The notes below the pieces were generated by a model. It did not search any database. It was given only the letters and a program-made list of their open reading frames with translations, and had not been told where the DNA came from. Of a DNA stretch of 64,000 bases, positions 17,073 through 25,903 are shown piece by piece. The DNA is from JBBSBY01 sp038250835 (lineage in GTDB: Bacteria; Desulfobacterota; Desulfomonilia; Desulfomonilales; Desulfomonilaceae). Location: the NCBI GenBank assembly GCA_038250835.1, contig JBBSBY010000003.1, positions 42,960-106,959 of the forward strand, in the 5' to 3' direction. Every line of letters begins with the position of its first letter. Within the stretch, counting starts at the first letter, position 1. The position numbers were made by a program, and so were the translations under genes.

Positions 17073-17999
17073 ATGGAAAACGAACTTAGTTTCATAAGGT
17101 ACCTGGCGTCGAAAAAAACCGTGGATGATCGTAGCTTGAATCGGCTTGTTTGGGCTGCGTTGGCCGACGAAGTTGCAAAGCGTGACAAGATTCCCCCAAT
17201 GAACATACTGGAGCTCGGGTGCGGTATCGGAACCATGATCGAGAGATGCCTAGATTGGGGACTATTCACTCGAGCCAACTATACGGCCATTGATTCACAA
17301 CGGGAAAACATACTGGAAGCCGGTAAGCGATTACGGGAGTGGACTAGGACTGCTCCAGGATCCACACTTGAAAAAAATGACGATTCATTCCGACTCAAAG
17401 GCGCCGCCATTGATGTAAACGTAAAGCTCGAATCCAGAGACGCTCTCGATCTTATTGATTCCGAGAACGAACAGGGTCGTTACGACCTCCTGATTGCGAA
17501 CGCCTTCCTCGATTTACTTGATTTGCCGAGTGTTTTGCCCAAAATTCTGAATTTGATTAAACCGAACGGGTTGTTTTATTTCACCATCAACTTCGACGGA
17601 GTCTCAGTTTTTGAACCGCGCTTGAACCCCGAATTGGATGACAAGATCGAATATTTTTATCACCGGACTATGGATGAACGATTAATAGATGGAAAACCTT
17701 CCGGGGACAGCAGAACCGGGAGGCGTCTGTTTAATTTATTCGATCGATGTGGAGCAAAAGTAATCGAAGCGGGTTCGTCCGACTGGGTTGTTTTTCCGAG
17801 GTCTGATGGTTACTTTGCGGATGAAGCTTATTTCCTACACTTCATCACGGATACGTTTAGGCTGGCGCTCGAAAGTTCCCCAAATATTAGCGCAGACGAA
17901 CTCAGTTTATGGTTCAATACTAGACAAAAGCAAATAGCTGAGCAAAAATTAATTTACATAGCGCATCAGTTAGATTTTCTAGGGGTAACGAATCTATAA
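17073..17999 (+). CDS. Class I SAM-dependent methyltransferase
   Basis: A 308-residue methyltransferase. Motif I is MNILELGCGIGTMIE (about residues 47-60), followed by an acidic strand-2 end (YTAIDSQRENI) and a motif IV region (YDLLIANAFLDLLDLPSVLPKIL) before FYFTINFDGVSVFEP. It starts 5 bases after the glycosyltransferase stop with ATG preceded by AGAGCGG. The substrate cannot be read from the sequence. Its place in the operon suggests methylation of the pterin-like or glycosylated product. The C-terminal part is helical and not recognisable. Confidence 0.85.
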   Translation: MENELSFIRYLASKKTVDDRSLNRLVWAALADEVAKRDKIPPMNILELGCGIGTMIERCLDWGLFTRANYTAIDSQRENILEAGKRLREWTRTAPGSTLEKNDDSFRLKGAAIDVNVKLESRDALDLIDSENEQGRYDLLIANAFLDLLDLPSVLPKILNLIKPNGLFYFTINFDGVSVFEPRLNPELDDKIEYFYHRTMDERLIDGKPSGDSRTGRRLFNLFDRCGAKVIEAGSSDWVVFPRSDGYFADEAYFLHFITDTFRLALESSPNISADELSLWFNTRQKQIAEQKLIYIAHQLDFLGVTNL

Positions 18000-18014
18000 A
18001 GGGAGCTCTCACTC

Positions 18015-18179
18015 ATGGAGCAAAACACCCAAAACGATAACAAGAAAAGCCTCAGAAATCAGAAGCTAAGCGGCTGGATTGGACTGGCGACTTTTGCCGT
18101 GCTGTTTGGGCTTCTTGCCGTTGGAGCAATTGTAGCTCTCGTCAAGTTAAGTCAAAAGGTTATATCTTGGTTCATGTAA
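18015..18179 (+). CDS. Small single-helix membrane protein ending the pterin-type operon
   Basis: A 54-residue protein, ATG start, with GGGAG nine bases upstream, beginning 15 bases after the methyltransferase stop. It has a polar, Asn/Lys/Gln-rich N-terminus of about 19 residues, one hydrophobic segment (WIGLATFAVLFGLLAVGAIVALV) and a short amphipathic end. The charge pattern suggests the N-terminus stays in the cytoplasm. No family is recognised. It could anchor the pathway enzymes to the membrane, but that is a guess from position. Its stop abuts the stop of the convergent peptidase gene. Confidence 0.6.
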   Translation: MEQNTQNDNKKSLRNQKLSGWIGLATFAVLFGLLAVGAIVALVKLSQKVISWFM

Positions 18180-19688
18180 TTACAGTTCGTACAATGCTTT
18201 GTATTTGGAGGTCAAATAGCGAATCAGGTAATCCGCATTCAGTTTTTCTCCGGTTATTTTCAAAATTAAATCGCTCGGCGCATATCGGCGACCTTGCTGA
18301 TGAATATGCGTTCTCAACCAGGCCAGTAAACTTTTATAATCTCCGGCGGCGAAACGCTCCTCCAGTGATCCCAGATCTTTTTCAGCTTTAAAGATCAACT
18401 GAGCGGCATAAATATTTCCAAGCGTGTAAGTAGGAAAGTAACCAAAAGCTCCCCCGGACCAGTGCACGTCCTGCAATACGCCTTCAGCATAAGTTCGAGG
18501 TCTGAGGCCCAGATAATCATCCATTTTCGAATTCCATGCTTCGGGTAAATCATCAATCATCAAGTTGCCTCTCATGAGAGCAAGTTCCAATTCAAATCGA
18601 AACAGGACATGTAAATTGTAAGTCACTTCGTCCGCTTCGACTCGAATCAGGCTGGGGTTTACCTTATTTATGGAAAATAAGAAACGTGATTCTCCGATAT
18701 CCTTCAACGCTGAGAATTTCTCCTGGGCAAAAGGATAAAAGAATTTCCAGAAACCGGCGGACCTTGCAACAAAGTTTTCCCACATTCGTGATTGGGATTC
18801 ATTGACGCCTAGAGAGGCGGGGGAGCAGAACGGAGTCCCCCAATATTCGAGTGGAAGTCCTTGATGGTAAATAGCGTGTCCCGCTTCGTGGATAACGGCA
18901 AAAAAACCTTCATTAAAGTAATCTTCGGAATATCTAGTTGTAATTCTGACATCACCCGGACCAATACCGGTGGTGAATGGATGGGCGGACGCATCGAGCC
19001 GCCCGGAATCCAAATCATAGCCAATTTCCTTTGCTACCATTAACGCGAACGCTCTCTGATCAGGAATTGGATATTTTCCATACTCTACTTCAGTATTCCT
19101 CCTTGGCATCGATGAGCTGATACGCTGTGTCAAATCGGCCAAAGCGGGCGCCAACTTCCGGAAAATGGGTTCAATCCGAGCAGTGGTAAGATCCAATTCA
19201 TAAATATCCAAAAGAGCGTCATAAGCCTCGCCAACATATCCAATGCACTCCGCTTCCTGTTGTTTTAAGGAGAGCAATCGTTGCAGATACGGTTTGAACC
19301 TCCCCCAATCATTATCAGGGCGAGCATTCTGCCAGACGAATTGTCCTTCTGCTGAAACATGAGCCAATTCGTGCGCCAATGCCTGCGGAATTTTGCACAT
19401 TCGATCGTAGCCACGGCGCCATTCGCGAATGTTGATCGCCTCAGGAGTCAGATTATCATCAGTAAGGGGGGAAGCTGTGACGATGTCGAGAAGATTTCCA
19501 ATTTCAGGATCAGTGGCCATGCCGTGTCGAATGCCGGCGAGTGAGGCAATAACATCGGCGCGGCCGCGCATTCCATTCTTAGGGATTTGAGTACTTTGAT
19601 CCCAGTGCAACAGCGCCATTGCGGATCCCATATGCGCCAGCTTTGTGCTCCAGTTCCGCAACTTGTCGTACGCGTCGGGGAACTTCAT
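18180..19688 (-). CDS. M32-family (carboxypeptidase Taq) metallopeptidase
   Basis: A 502-residue cytoplasmic zinc carboxypeptidase. The active site HEAGH lies in FFAVIHEAGHAIYHQGLP, and the third zinc ligand is the Glu in GVNESQSRMWENF. The family-specific IRVEADEVTYNLHVLFRFELE segment follows, and the C-terminus carries DVHWSGGAFGYFPTYTLGNIYAAQ. Length and all blocks match carboxypeptidase Taq enzymes, which remove C-terminal residues other than Pro. It is a single-gene unit; rimI-like acetyltransferase lies upstream on the same strand with a 51-base gap. Confidence 0.95.
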   Translation of the reverse strand: MKFPDAYDKLRNWSTKLAHMGSAMALLHWDQSTQIPKNGMRGRADVIASLAGIRHGMATDPEIGNLLDIVTASPLTDDNLTPEAINIREWRRGYDRMCKIPQALAHELAHVSAEGQFVWQNARPDNDWGRFKPYLQRLLSLKQQEAECIGYVGEAYDALLDIYELDLTTARIEPIFRKLAPALADLTQRISSSMPRRNTEVEYGKYPIPDQRAFALMVAKEIGYDLDSGRLDASAHPFTTGIGPGDVRITTRYSEDYFNEGFFAVIHEAGHAIYHQGLPLEYWGTPFCSPASLGVNESQSRMWENFVARSAGFWKFFYPFAQEKFSALKDIGESRFLFSINKVNPSLIRVEADEVTYNLHVLFRFELELALMRGNLMIDDLPEAWNSKMDDYLGLRPRTYAEGVLQDVHWSGGAFGYFPTYTLGNIYAAQLIFKAEKDLGSLEERFAAGDYKSLLAWLRTHIHQQGRRYAPSDLILKITGEKLNADYLIRYLTSKYKALYEL

Positions 19689-19739
19689 ATTTTACTCCAT
19701 AGCCGATATTTATAGGCAAAGCTAATTTCAACTCCAAAT

Positions 19740-20249
19740 TTAACTCTTTTGCTCCACATTGTCGTCAATTGACGACCGACCGATCCACTTCTGCATGACC
19801 AGAGCGTCATCGTGTTCCGCCGTATAATAATTTTTCCTGAATCCAATAGTGTTGAAACCAAATTTTTTATATAAAGCGCGTGCAGGCATATTACGACGCG
19901 CTACTTCCAAGTAAATCTTATTGAGATTCAGTCCTTCACTCATTGTAATTAGCTTTTCCATAAAAAAGCTCGCGATGCCTTGAGATCTAAAATTAGGATG
20001 GACGGCGATATTCAGCAAATGCGCCTCATCAAGTATAACCCAAAAGCAAATGTAACCTACAATGCTTTTAGCATGAGTGAAAACCAGAAACTTTGAGTTA
20101 CGATTGTTCATTTCCTCCAGGATCAAGGGTCTTGTCCAGGGCGCGGCGAATGAAAATTGTTCAATTTCAAGAATCCGATTGATATCGGATTCGACAAGCG
20201 GTCTACTTTCCAATATGAGGGTTGATCTAATCACGACGTCAATACACAA
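19740..20249 (-). CDS. rimI: RimI-like ribosomal-protein-alanine N-acetyltransferase
   Basis: A GNAT acetyltransferase of up to 169 residues. It has RPLVESDINRILEIEQFSFAAPWTRPLILEEM at the N-terminus, LLNIAVHPNFRSQGIASFFMEKLI (acetyl-CoA pyrophosphate loop RxxGxA), YLEVARRNMPARALYKKFGF and a conserved YYTAEHDDALVM end, which match RimI. RimI acetylates the N-terminal alanine of ribosomal protein S18 and other proteins. The frame opens with TTG at 20249, but GTG codons a few residues later would give the more usual RimI N-terminus, so the start is uncertain. Confidence 0.85.
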   Translation of the reverse strand: MCIDVVIRSTLILESRPLVESDINRILEIEQFSFAAPWTRPLILEEMNNRNSKFLVFTHAKSIVGYICFWVILDEAHLLNIAVHPNFRSQGIASFFMEKLITMSEGLNLNKIYLEVARRNMPARALYKKFGFNTIGFRKNYYTAEHDDALVMQKWIGRSSIDDNVEQKS

Positions 20250-20502
20250 CTTGAAGACTCAAAGCTTTGAGGTGTAGAAGAATTGTAGAAACCTTAAAAG
20301 TCCTATGGGAATCGCTTCATACGGGACCCGGTTTTCTACGGACCAAGTCCGTTGCAGGCCCGATTACCACAACTGATTATTAATCCAAACCAATACCTGA
20401 ACAACCTTAATGATAGTCTGAGAGATTCATCATATCAAGAGTGATTACTTTGTCGTATCACTAAAGCTCCCTACCTGCGGCGGCAATTTATTCCTTGGAA
20501 AG

Positions 20503-21198
20503 CTAAATCGTCAAAAAGACTCCTACAAGAAGGGAGATAGAAAGACCTGAAATAAACAAAACCAAACTTCTTGTGTCATAAATATTCCTGAAGAGTTCAA
20601 ATGCCAGAAACGCCGGGATCATATAAAAACCAAAGATCATAGCTTGTAAGAGCTGATTCGGAAACAATGAGACCAATACGGTCAGCGAGTAAGCTCCGAT
20701 ATAAATTATTGGAATCAGACAGACTGCCGCTAAGACAAAGCCTTGGAGTAATGCGGACGCAAAATAAGGAAAAAAAACGGCCCGCTTCCTACAAATAAGT
20801 GTTTTCTCAGCTTTCACGGCGAGGCCGGCCAGTCTGCTTCTAAGAAAATAATCAATTTTTGAACCAAAATGCGCAACTGGGATGAAAACGAAAAAACAAA
20901 GGAAGGCTACCGCTCGAGGATCTAAACCGGTACGTGTCGTTATCATGGCCGCAGTCGCTCCTGCCGCGATAGCGCCAAAACTGCCGTCTGGGGGAATATA
21001 GCCTCCTACTGGCGGACTGGTGAGCCACATAAGCTCAAAGAGCAAACCTACGGCAAACCCCACTCTAGCGTCTCCGAGGAAAAATCCCAAAATAGGAGCG
21101 CAGATTATGGGTCTTGAAATCATAATTTGTAATAACTGATAACGATCAAGCCAGAGAAGTCCGCCAATAATACCGGCAAGGCAAGAGTCTAATAACAT
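20503..21198 (-). CDS. PTS mannose/sorbose-family IIC membrane component (orphan)
   Basis: A polytopic membrane protein of 231 residues matching the mannose/sorbose-type EIIC family. The N-terminus has GGLLWLDRYQLLQIMISRPIICAPILGFFLGDARVGFAVG, then LLFELMWLTSPPVGGYIPPDGSFGAI, which is a conserved block of the family. It would form the sugar channel with EIID, phosphorylated through EIIA and EIIB. None of those partners, nor HPr or enzyme I, is in the flanking genes, and homologues in Desulfobacterota usually sit in a longer pts cluster. It may work with unlinked components or have lost its transport role. Confidence 0.85.
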   Translation of the reverse strand: MLLDSCLAGIIGGLLWLDRYQLLQIMISRPIICAPILGFFLGDARVGFAVGLLFELMWLTSPPVGGYIPPDGSFGAIAAGATAAMITTRTGLDPRAVAFLCFFVFIPVAHFGSKIDYFLRSRLAGLAVKAEKTLICRKRAVFFPYFASALLQGFVLAAVCLIPIIYIGAYSLTVLVSLFPNQLLQAMIFGFYMIPAFLAFELFRNIYDTRSLVLFISGLSISLLVGVFLTI

Positions 21199-21647
21199 TT
21201 ACCACGCCCACTGGGCTTAAGATTAGGGTCCTTGACCCCAGTTTAGCTTATATGATTAAAATGTTTTTTTCCACTTAGTTTATTAGGCGAGCGTTAAGGA
21301 AACATTAGCTGAAATATTGGACTGGACGTAGACTAACTTGATATTGCTGTAATTAAATAGCGTGTGCCCACGTTATGGCCAATACTACAGACTCGAGGAA
21401 TTGAACGGCATGAGGTTTTACAAAATGCTTGACAGAATCAAAGGTGTCTATTAATTAATCTATTAGCCACTTAATTTTACTACTCCCTTCCAGGAGACTT
21501 CCACACCGAGGAAATTTGTTGTTTAAACAGGGGTCGGTTTTAACCGTCCTGCCGGCCAACACGCCTCGTTTGAATACTTCAGGTCACTATTCGATTACCA
21601 CCTTATGTAATTCCATTACAAGAGCACACCAATTTTCAGGAGACCCA
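21199..21647. other. Divergent intergenic region before rho
   Basis: About 450 bases between the PTS gene and rho. It holds a T-run (TTTTTTTTCC at about 21265) and a candidate promoter at 21429. The rho frame is open back to 21516, but that part has no protein-like conservation and is treated as leader. Long leaders before rho are common because Rho often autoregulates. Confidence 0.45.
21429..21457 (+). promoter_or_regulatory. Candidate rho promoter
   Basis: A perfect -35 box TTGACA (21429-21434) is followed after 14-17 bases by the AT-rich TATTAATTAATC stretch that could serve as -10. The -10 match is weak whichever register is taken. Confidence 0.35.
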
Positions 21648-22901
21648 ATGGACGTCGCGCAATTGAAAGAAAAAAAAGTAAGTGAACTACTTGGTATTGC
21701 TAATTCGCTTGAGGTTGAAGGCGCAAGTAGTATGCGGAAGCAAGAGCTGATTTTTGCCATCTTGCAAGCCGTGCAACAAAATGAAAAAGAAGCGCCTATT
21801 CGAGGTGAAGGGGTCTTGGAAACCCTTCCCGACGGCTTTGGCTTTTTAAGAGCCCCGGATTACAATTATTTACCGGGTCCGGATGACATATACGTTTCAC
21901 CGAGCCAGATCAGACGCTTTAACATGAGAACCGGTGACACGATTACTGGTTCAATCCGGCCGCCAAAAGATACTGAACGTTATTTTGCTCTTCTTAAAGT
22001 GGAGAAAATTAACGGAGCGGATCCCGAATCAGTTCGGGACAAGGTGCTGTTCGATAATCTTACCCCTCTATATCCGGAAGAAAGACTCAAGCTGGAGACC
22101 AATCCAAGAAGCTATTCTATGAGAGTCATGGATTTATTGACCCCGATAGGTAAGGGGCAACGCGGACTAATAGTATCCCCGCCAAAAGCCGGAAAAACGG
22201 TCATGTTGCAGCAAATAGCCAATAGCCTTGCTCTCAATCATCCTGATGTTTATCTTATTGTCTTACTGATTGACGAGAGGCCGGAAGAAGTGACGGACAT
22301 GCAAAGATCAGTCAAAGGAGAAGTTATCTCTTCAACTTTTGACGAACCCGCCCAGCGTCACGTCCAGGTGGCGGATATGGTCATTGAGAAGGCCAAACGT
22401 CTTGTGGAACACAAAAGAGATGTTGTAATTTTATTGGATAGCATTACAAGGCTCGCCAGAGCCCACAACACGGTAGTTCCTCCAAGCGGGAAAATATTAT
22501 CCGGCGGTGTGGATTCCAACGCCCTTCACAGACCTAAACGATTTTTTGGGGCGGCAAGAAATATTGAAGAAGGGGGCAGTTTGACAATCATTGCCACCGC
22601 TCTTATAGATACCGGCAGCAAAATGGATGAGGTAATCTACGAAGAATTCAAGGGTACCGGCAACATGGAAATCCATCTTGACCGTAGATTGCTTGAGAGA
22701 CGGATCTTCCCTTGTATCGACATCAACCGCTCAGGGACCAGAAAAGAAGAGTTACTGTGTTCCCCACAAGACTTGCAGAGAATTTGGCTGCTTAGAAAAC
22801 TTCTCGCGGATATGAATTCCGTGGACGCCATGGAATTTCTCTTGGATAAAATCATGCAAACGGATTCTAACCGGGAATTTCTTGAAATCATGAATAAATA
22901 A
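21648..22901 (+). CDS. rho: Transcription termination factor Rho
   Basis: A hexameric RNA-dependent ATPase that releases transcripts. From this ATG (417 residues) it has the N-terminal helix bundle, the cold-shock-like RNA-binding domain with GEGVLETLPDGFGFLRAPDYNYLPGPDDIYVSPSQIRRF, Walker A PPKAGKTVMLQQIA, the Q-loop region and SGGVDSNALHRPKRFFGAARN. I chose this start because CAGGAG lies six bases upstream and the length equals the usual Rho; the frame extends 44 codons further but without support. It leads the rho-rpmE-yqhQ-prfA group. Confidence 0.97.
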   Translation: MDVAQLKEKKVSELLGIANSLEVEGASSMRKQELIFAILQAVQQNEKEAPIRGEGVLETLPDGFGFLRAPDYNYLPGPDDIYVSPSQIRRFNMRTGDTITGSIRPPKDTERYFALLKVEKINGADPESVRDKVLFDNLTPLYPEERLKLETNPRSYSMRVMDLLTPIGKGQRGLIVSPPKAGKTVMLQQIANSLALNHPDVYLIVLLIDERPEEVTDMQRSVKGEVISSTFDEPAQRHVQVADMVIEKAKRLVEHKRDVVILLDSITRLARAHNTVVPPSGKILSGGVDSNALHRPKRFFGAARNIEEGGSLTIIATALIDTGSKMDEVIYEEFKGTGNMEIHLDRRLLERRIFPCIDINRSGTRKEELLCSPQDLQRIWLLRKLLADMNSVDAMEFLLDKIMQTDSNREFLEIMNK

Positions 22902-22995
22902 TGTAATAGGTCGGAAGGGTTCGTAGTATTTTGCTTTAAAATGGACGCCGGGTTTGGTAAACTAAAGAGCTTAAATCCGACTGCGGAGGCTACAA

Positions 22996-23337
22996 ATGAA
23001 AAAGGGAATACACCCCGAATACAAAGATACGGTCTTTAGATGCGCCTGCGGCGCCGAAATTGCCACAAAATCAACCAAGGACGATTCTAAACTCGAGATT
23101 TGTTCTTCCTGTCATCCATTTTTTACGGGCAAACAGAAACTCATCGACAGCGCCGGTCGTGTCGAAAGATTTCTTAAGAAATATGGAGATAAACCTGTTG
23201 CGGTTGGAAAAAAATCCACAGCGAAACCGCCCAAAAAAGAGAAGTCTCCCATAAGTAAGGCTCGCCCGAAAGCCGCTCCCAAAGAGAAGGCTCAGGATAA
23301 AGCCACTAAAGGCCCCAAGAGAGGCGCGACAAAATAG
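22996..23337 (+). CDS. rpmE: Ribosomal protein L31 with a long basic C-terminal tail
   Basis: Residues 1-70 are a standard L31, which bridges the two ribosomal subunits. It is the zinc-binding type, with Cys16, Cys18, Cys36 and Cys39 in FRCACGAE and EICSSCHPFFTGKQ. Residues 71-113 form a Lys, Pro and Ala-rich extension with PPKKEKSPISK and KEKAQDKATK-type repeats. Most L31 proteins end near residue 70-80. The tail resembles low-complexity basic tails on nucleic-acid-binding proteins. It has a GGAGG-type site (GCGGAGGC) eight bases before the ATG. The gene follows rho by 94 bases. Confidence 0.93.
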   Translation: MKKGIHPEYKDTVFRCACGAEIATKSTKDDSKLEICSSCHPFFTGKQKLIDSAGRVERFLKKYGDKPVAVGKKSTAKPPKKEKSPISKARPKAAPKEKAQDKATKGPKRGATK

Positions 23338-23463
23338 TCGGGTATTTGAGTTTATCCACGTTTCTCAGGCGGTAAGACACACGACTTTATATTGTTCCAT
23401 TCGCATTAGCAGATTCAGCAAGGTTTGGGTCGAATTTCTATTCAAAATGAGAGAATTACACGC

Positions 23464-24435
23464 ATGATAATCAACAAACAATCGGAATCCGGGGTCTTGA
23501 GTCAAATTAAAGTCGGCGGCCAGGCTGTTATTGAAGGCATTATGATGAGAGCCCCCAAGACTTTTACTGTTGTCGTGCGTAGACCCGACGGTGATTTAGC
23601 CGTTCGAGAGGATCGCTGGTATTCTCCGATGGAAAAGTGGCCTTTGCTGAAAAAGCCTTTCCTTCGTGGATGCATTGTTCTTTATGAGGCTATGTTTAAC
23701 GGTATACAGGCGCTCACGTATTCCGCTCAAGAGGCCATTGGTGAAGAAGAAGAAAAGTTGAGCCCGTTGGCGCTCACCGGAACAATTGCCATGGCCCTAT
23801 GCGGCGCAATTTTGTTGTTTGTGGTTGTACCCCACCTGGCTACACTGGGCATCGGGGCGCTGACAAATACCGAACTCGGCGTGAGAAGCATTTGGTTTCA
23901 TTTAATTGACGGGGTCATCAAGATAGGTATTTTCATAGGCTACGTAATGCTGATCTCCCTGCTTAAGGAAATTAAACGCGTTTTTCAATACCATGGAGCG
24001 GAACACAAATCGATTCACGCCTATGAGAATGGTGATGAACTTACAGTAGAAAACGCAAAGAAATACCCGACTCTGCACAAACGCTGCGGAACGGCTTTTC
24101 TTCTGTTCGTCCTCCTACTTAGCATTATAATCTTCAGTATGGTTTTCCCTTTACTACCTAAGGATTTGCTCGGCAATAAGGTCGTGACGAATATCTTTTT
24201 TATTTTGGTTAAGATTGCTTTACTGGCGCCTTTAGCGGGGACGTCATACGAGATTATTCGCTTTGGCGAAAGAGTCAACAATCCAATCATTAACTTTTTT
24301 TTGCTACCGGGACTTTGGATGCAAAAACTAACCACCCGAGAGCCCTCGGATGATCAACTCGAAGTGGCTCTTGTCGCGTTGAAGAAGACGCTTGAAAAAG
24401 AGGAGATGCGGAACGGATTGGAAACCGCAGCCTAA
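23464..24435 (+). CDS. yqhQ: DUF1385 membrane protein, YqhQ-like
   Basis: A 323-residue membrane protein of the YqhQ/DUF1385 family. It begins with VGGQAVIEGIMMRAPKTFTVVVRRPDG, has helices near residues 105-130, 150-175, 215-240 and 250-275, and the conserved cytosolic motif QYHGAEHKSIHAYENG with HKRCGTAF between them. The His/Glu-rich motif suggests metal binding, but no activity is established. The ATG at 23464 is chosen because the family begins just before the VGGQAV block; the open frame upstream adds an unrelated 13 residues. It sits between rpmE and prfA, an order frequent in Gram-positive and deltaproteobacterial genomes. Confidence 0.9.
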   Translation: MIINKQSESGVLSQIKVGGQAVIEGIMMRAPKTFTVVVRRPDGDLAVREDRWYSPMEKWPLLKKPFLRGCIVLYEAMFNGIQALTYSAQEAIGEEEEKLSPLALTGTIAMALCGAILLFVVVPHLATLGIGALTNTELGVRSIWFHLIDGVIKIGIFIGYVMLISLLKEIKRVFQYHGAEHKSIHAYENGDELTVENAKKYPTLHKRCGTAFLLFVLLLSIIIFSMVFPLLPKDLLGNKVVTNIFFILVKIALLAPLAGTSYEIIRFGERVNNPIINFFLLPGLWMQKLTTREPSDDQLEVALVALKKTLEKEEMRNGLETAA

Positions 24436-24441
24436 AAAAAT

Positions 24442-25521
24442 ATGCAGGTGCTTGAAAAATTAGAAGAACTGAGTCGGCGTTACGAAGAATTGAACGAGGA
24501 AATGACTAAGCCGGATGTGATTGCCGACAATAATAAATTCAGAAAAATAGCAAAAGAACAATCAGATCTTGACGAAATAATTAAAACTTATCGTGTACTG
24601 ACCGACTGTGTAACTCAAATTGATGATCTCGAAAACATTATTGCGGAAGAGGAAGACCAAGAACTGATTGAGTTGGCTCGGGAAGACCTCCAGCTACAAT
24701 TGCAGCGCAAAGACGAGCTTGAACACGAGTTGAATCTGCTATTACTTCCCAGAGATCCCAATGACGCAAAAAATACCTTTCTCGAAATACGAGCGGGAAC
24801 CGGCGGAGAAGAAGCAGCGCTTTTCGCTGCGGATTTGTTCCGGGCGTACGGACGCTACGCTGAAATAAAGGGCTGGAGAATCGAAATGATGTCCTCCTCC
24901 CCGGCCGCGGCAGGCGGGATTAAGGAAGTCATAGTGCTGGTGCATGGGGACGGGGCTTTTTCCAAATTGAAGTACGAGTCCGGCGTCCATCGAGTGCAAA
25001 GGGTGCCGACTACCGAATCACAAGGGCGGATTCATACATCCGCAGTGACAGTGGCAGTCCTACCGGAAGCCGATGACGTGGAAATAGATATAGACGCAAA
25101 AGATCTAAAAGTTGATGTTTATCGGTCGTCCGGTCCCGGAGGCCAAAGTGTCAATACCACTGATTCCGCGGTAAGAGTAACTCACCTTCCCACCGGTCTG
25201 GTGGTAACTTGCCAGGATGAGAAGTCACAGCATAAAAATAAGGCTAAGGCTCTAAAGATTCTAAAGGCTCGGCTATGGGATAGAATCGAAGCTGAAAGGC
25301 AAGCGGAAATATCCAAAGAAAGAAAAAGTCAAGTCGGTTCGGGTGATAGATCCGAACGAATTCGCACTTATAATTTTCCTCAGAATCGAGTCACTGATCA
25401 TCGTATAGGTCTCACGCTTTACAAGCTTGAAAATGTTATGAACGGGGATCTGGACGACATCATAGATCCTTTGGCGGTTCATTTTCAAACTGAAGCGATG
25501 AAAGAGACTTTCAGCAATTAA
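24442..25521 (+). CDS. prfA: Peptide chain release factor 1
   Basis: RF1 ends translation at UAA and UAG. The 359-residue protein has the N-terminal coiled region, EIRAGTGGEEAALFAADLFRAY, the stop-codon-reading loop GVHRVQRVPTTESQGRIHTSA that contains the PxT-type tripeptide, and the catalytic GGQ in RSSGPGGQSVNTTDSAVR. It begins six bases after the yqhQ stop, so the two are cotranscribed. The glutamine methyltransferase prmC, often the next gene, is absent here; a convergent gene overlaps the prfA end by four bases. Confidence 0.97.
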   Translation: MQVLEKLEELSRRYEELNEEMTKPDVIADNNKFRKIAKEQSDLDEIIKTYRVLTDCVTQIDDLENIIAEEEDQELIELAREDLQLQLQRKDELEHELNLLLLPRDPNDAKNTFLEIRAGTGGEEAALFAADLFRAYGRYAEIKGWRIEMMSSSPAAAGGIKEVIVLVHGDGAFSKLKYESGVHRVQRVPTTESQGRIHTSAVTVAVLPEADDVEIDIDAKDLKVDVYRSSGPGGQSVNTTDSAVRVTHLPTGLVVTCQDEKSQHKNKAKALKILKARLWDRIEAERQAEISKERKSQVGSGDRSERIRTYNFPQNRVTDHRIGLTLYKLENVMNGDLDDIIDPLAVHFQTEAMKETFSN

Positions 25522-25805
25522 GGACGTAATTCCCCGCCGTCTTCCCACTGACTATTTAAAGGAATGGTGGGCGCGACATTTACCGGAACGGGAGTCACAG
25601 GGTACGACATCCAGTGAAAAGGTCCCAAATGACCCGAGTATATTGGAGCGCGTAATCCGGGAAACGGCCCGTGAGGTGTCGCCGGAACCCCGTACGCCAA
25701 AGCGCCGTCGGGCCTTATTGCGCCGCCGGGCGCCAGATAAAACTCGGCAAGAGCGGATGTTGCAAGCATCGAAAATATCACACCAAAAATCAAAGTTTTC
25801 TTCAT
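25518..25805 (-). CDS. Small secreted protein, Pro/Gly-rich
   Basis: A 95-residue protein with a clear signal peptide: MKKTLIFGVIFSMLATSALA, with cleavage expected after ALA. The mature part is rich in Pro, Gly and aromatic residues (FYLAPGGAIRPDGALAYGVPATPHGPF). No family is recognised. The ATG at 25805 is preferred over a GTG four codons earlier because it begins the signal peptide and has GAGG upstream. The gene converges on prfA, and their ends overlap by four bases. Confidence 0.55.
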   Translation of the reverse strand: MKKTLIFGVIFSMLATSALAEFYLAPGGAIRPDGALAYGVPATPHGPFPGLRAPIYSGHLGPFHWMSYPVTPVPVNVAPTIPLNSQWEDGGELRP

Positions 25806-25903
25806 CACATGCCTCACAGGATGAGCCGTTCAAGTCACTAAATTGTTAATGCGTAACTTTATCCTTTTTACCTACAATATGTCAATTGCAATCGGAGGGT
25901 TTC

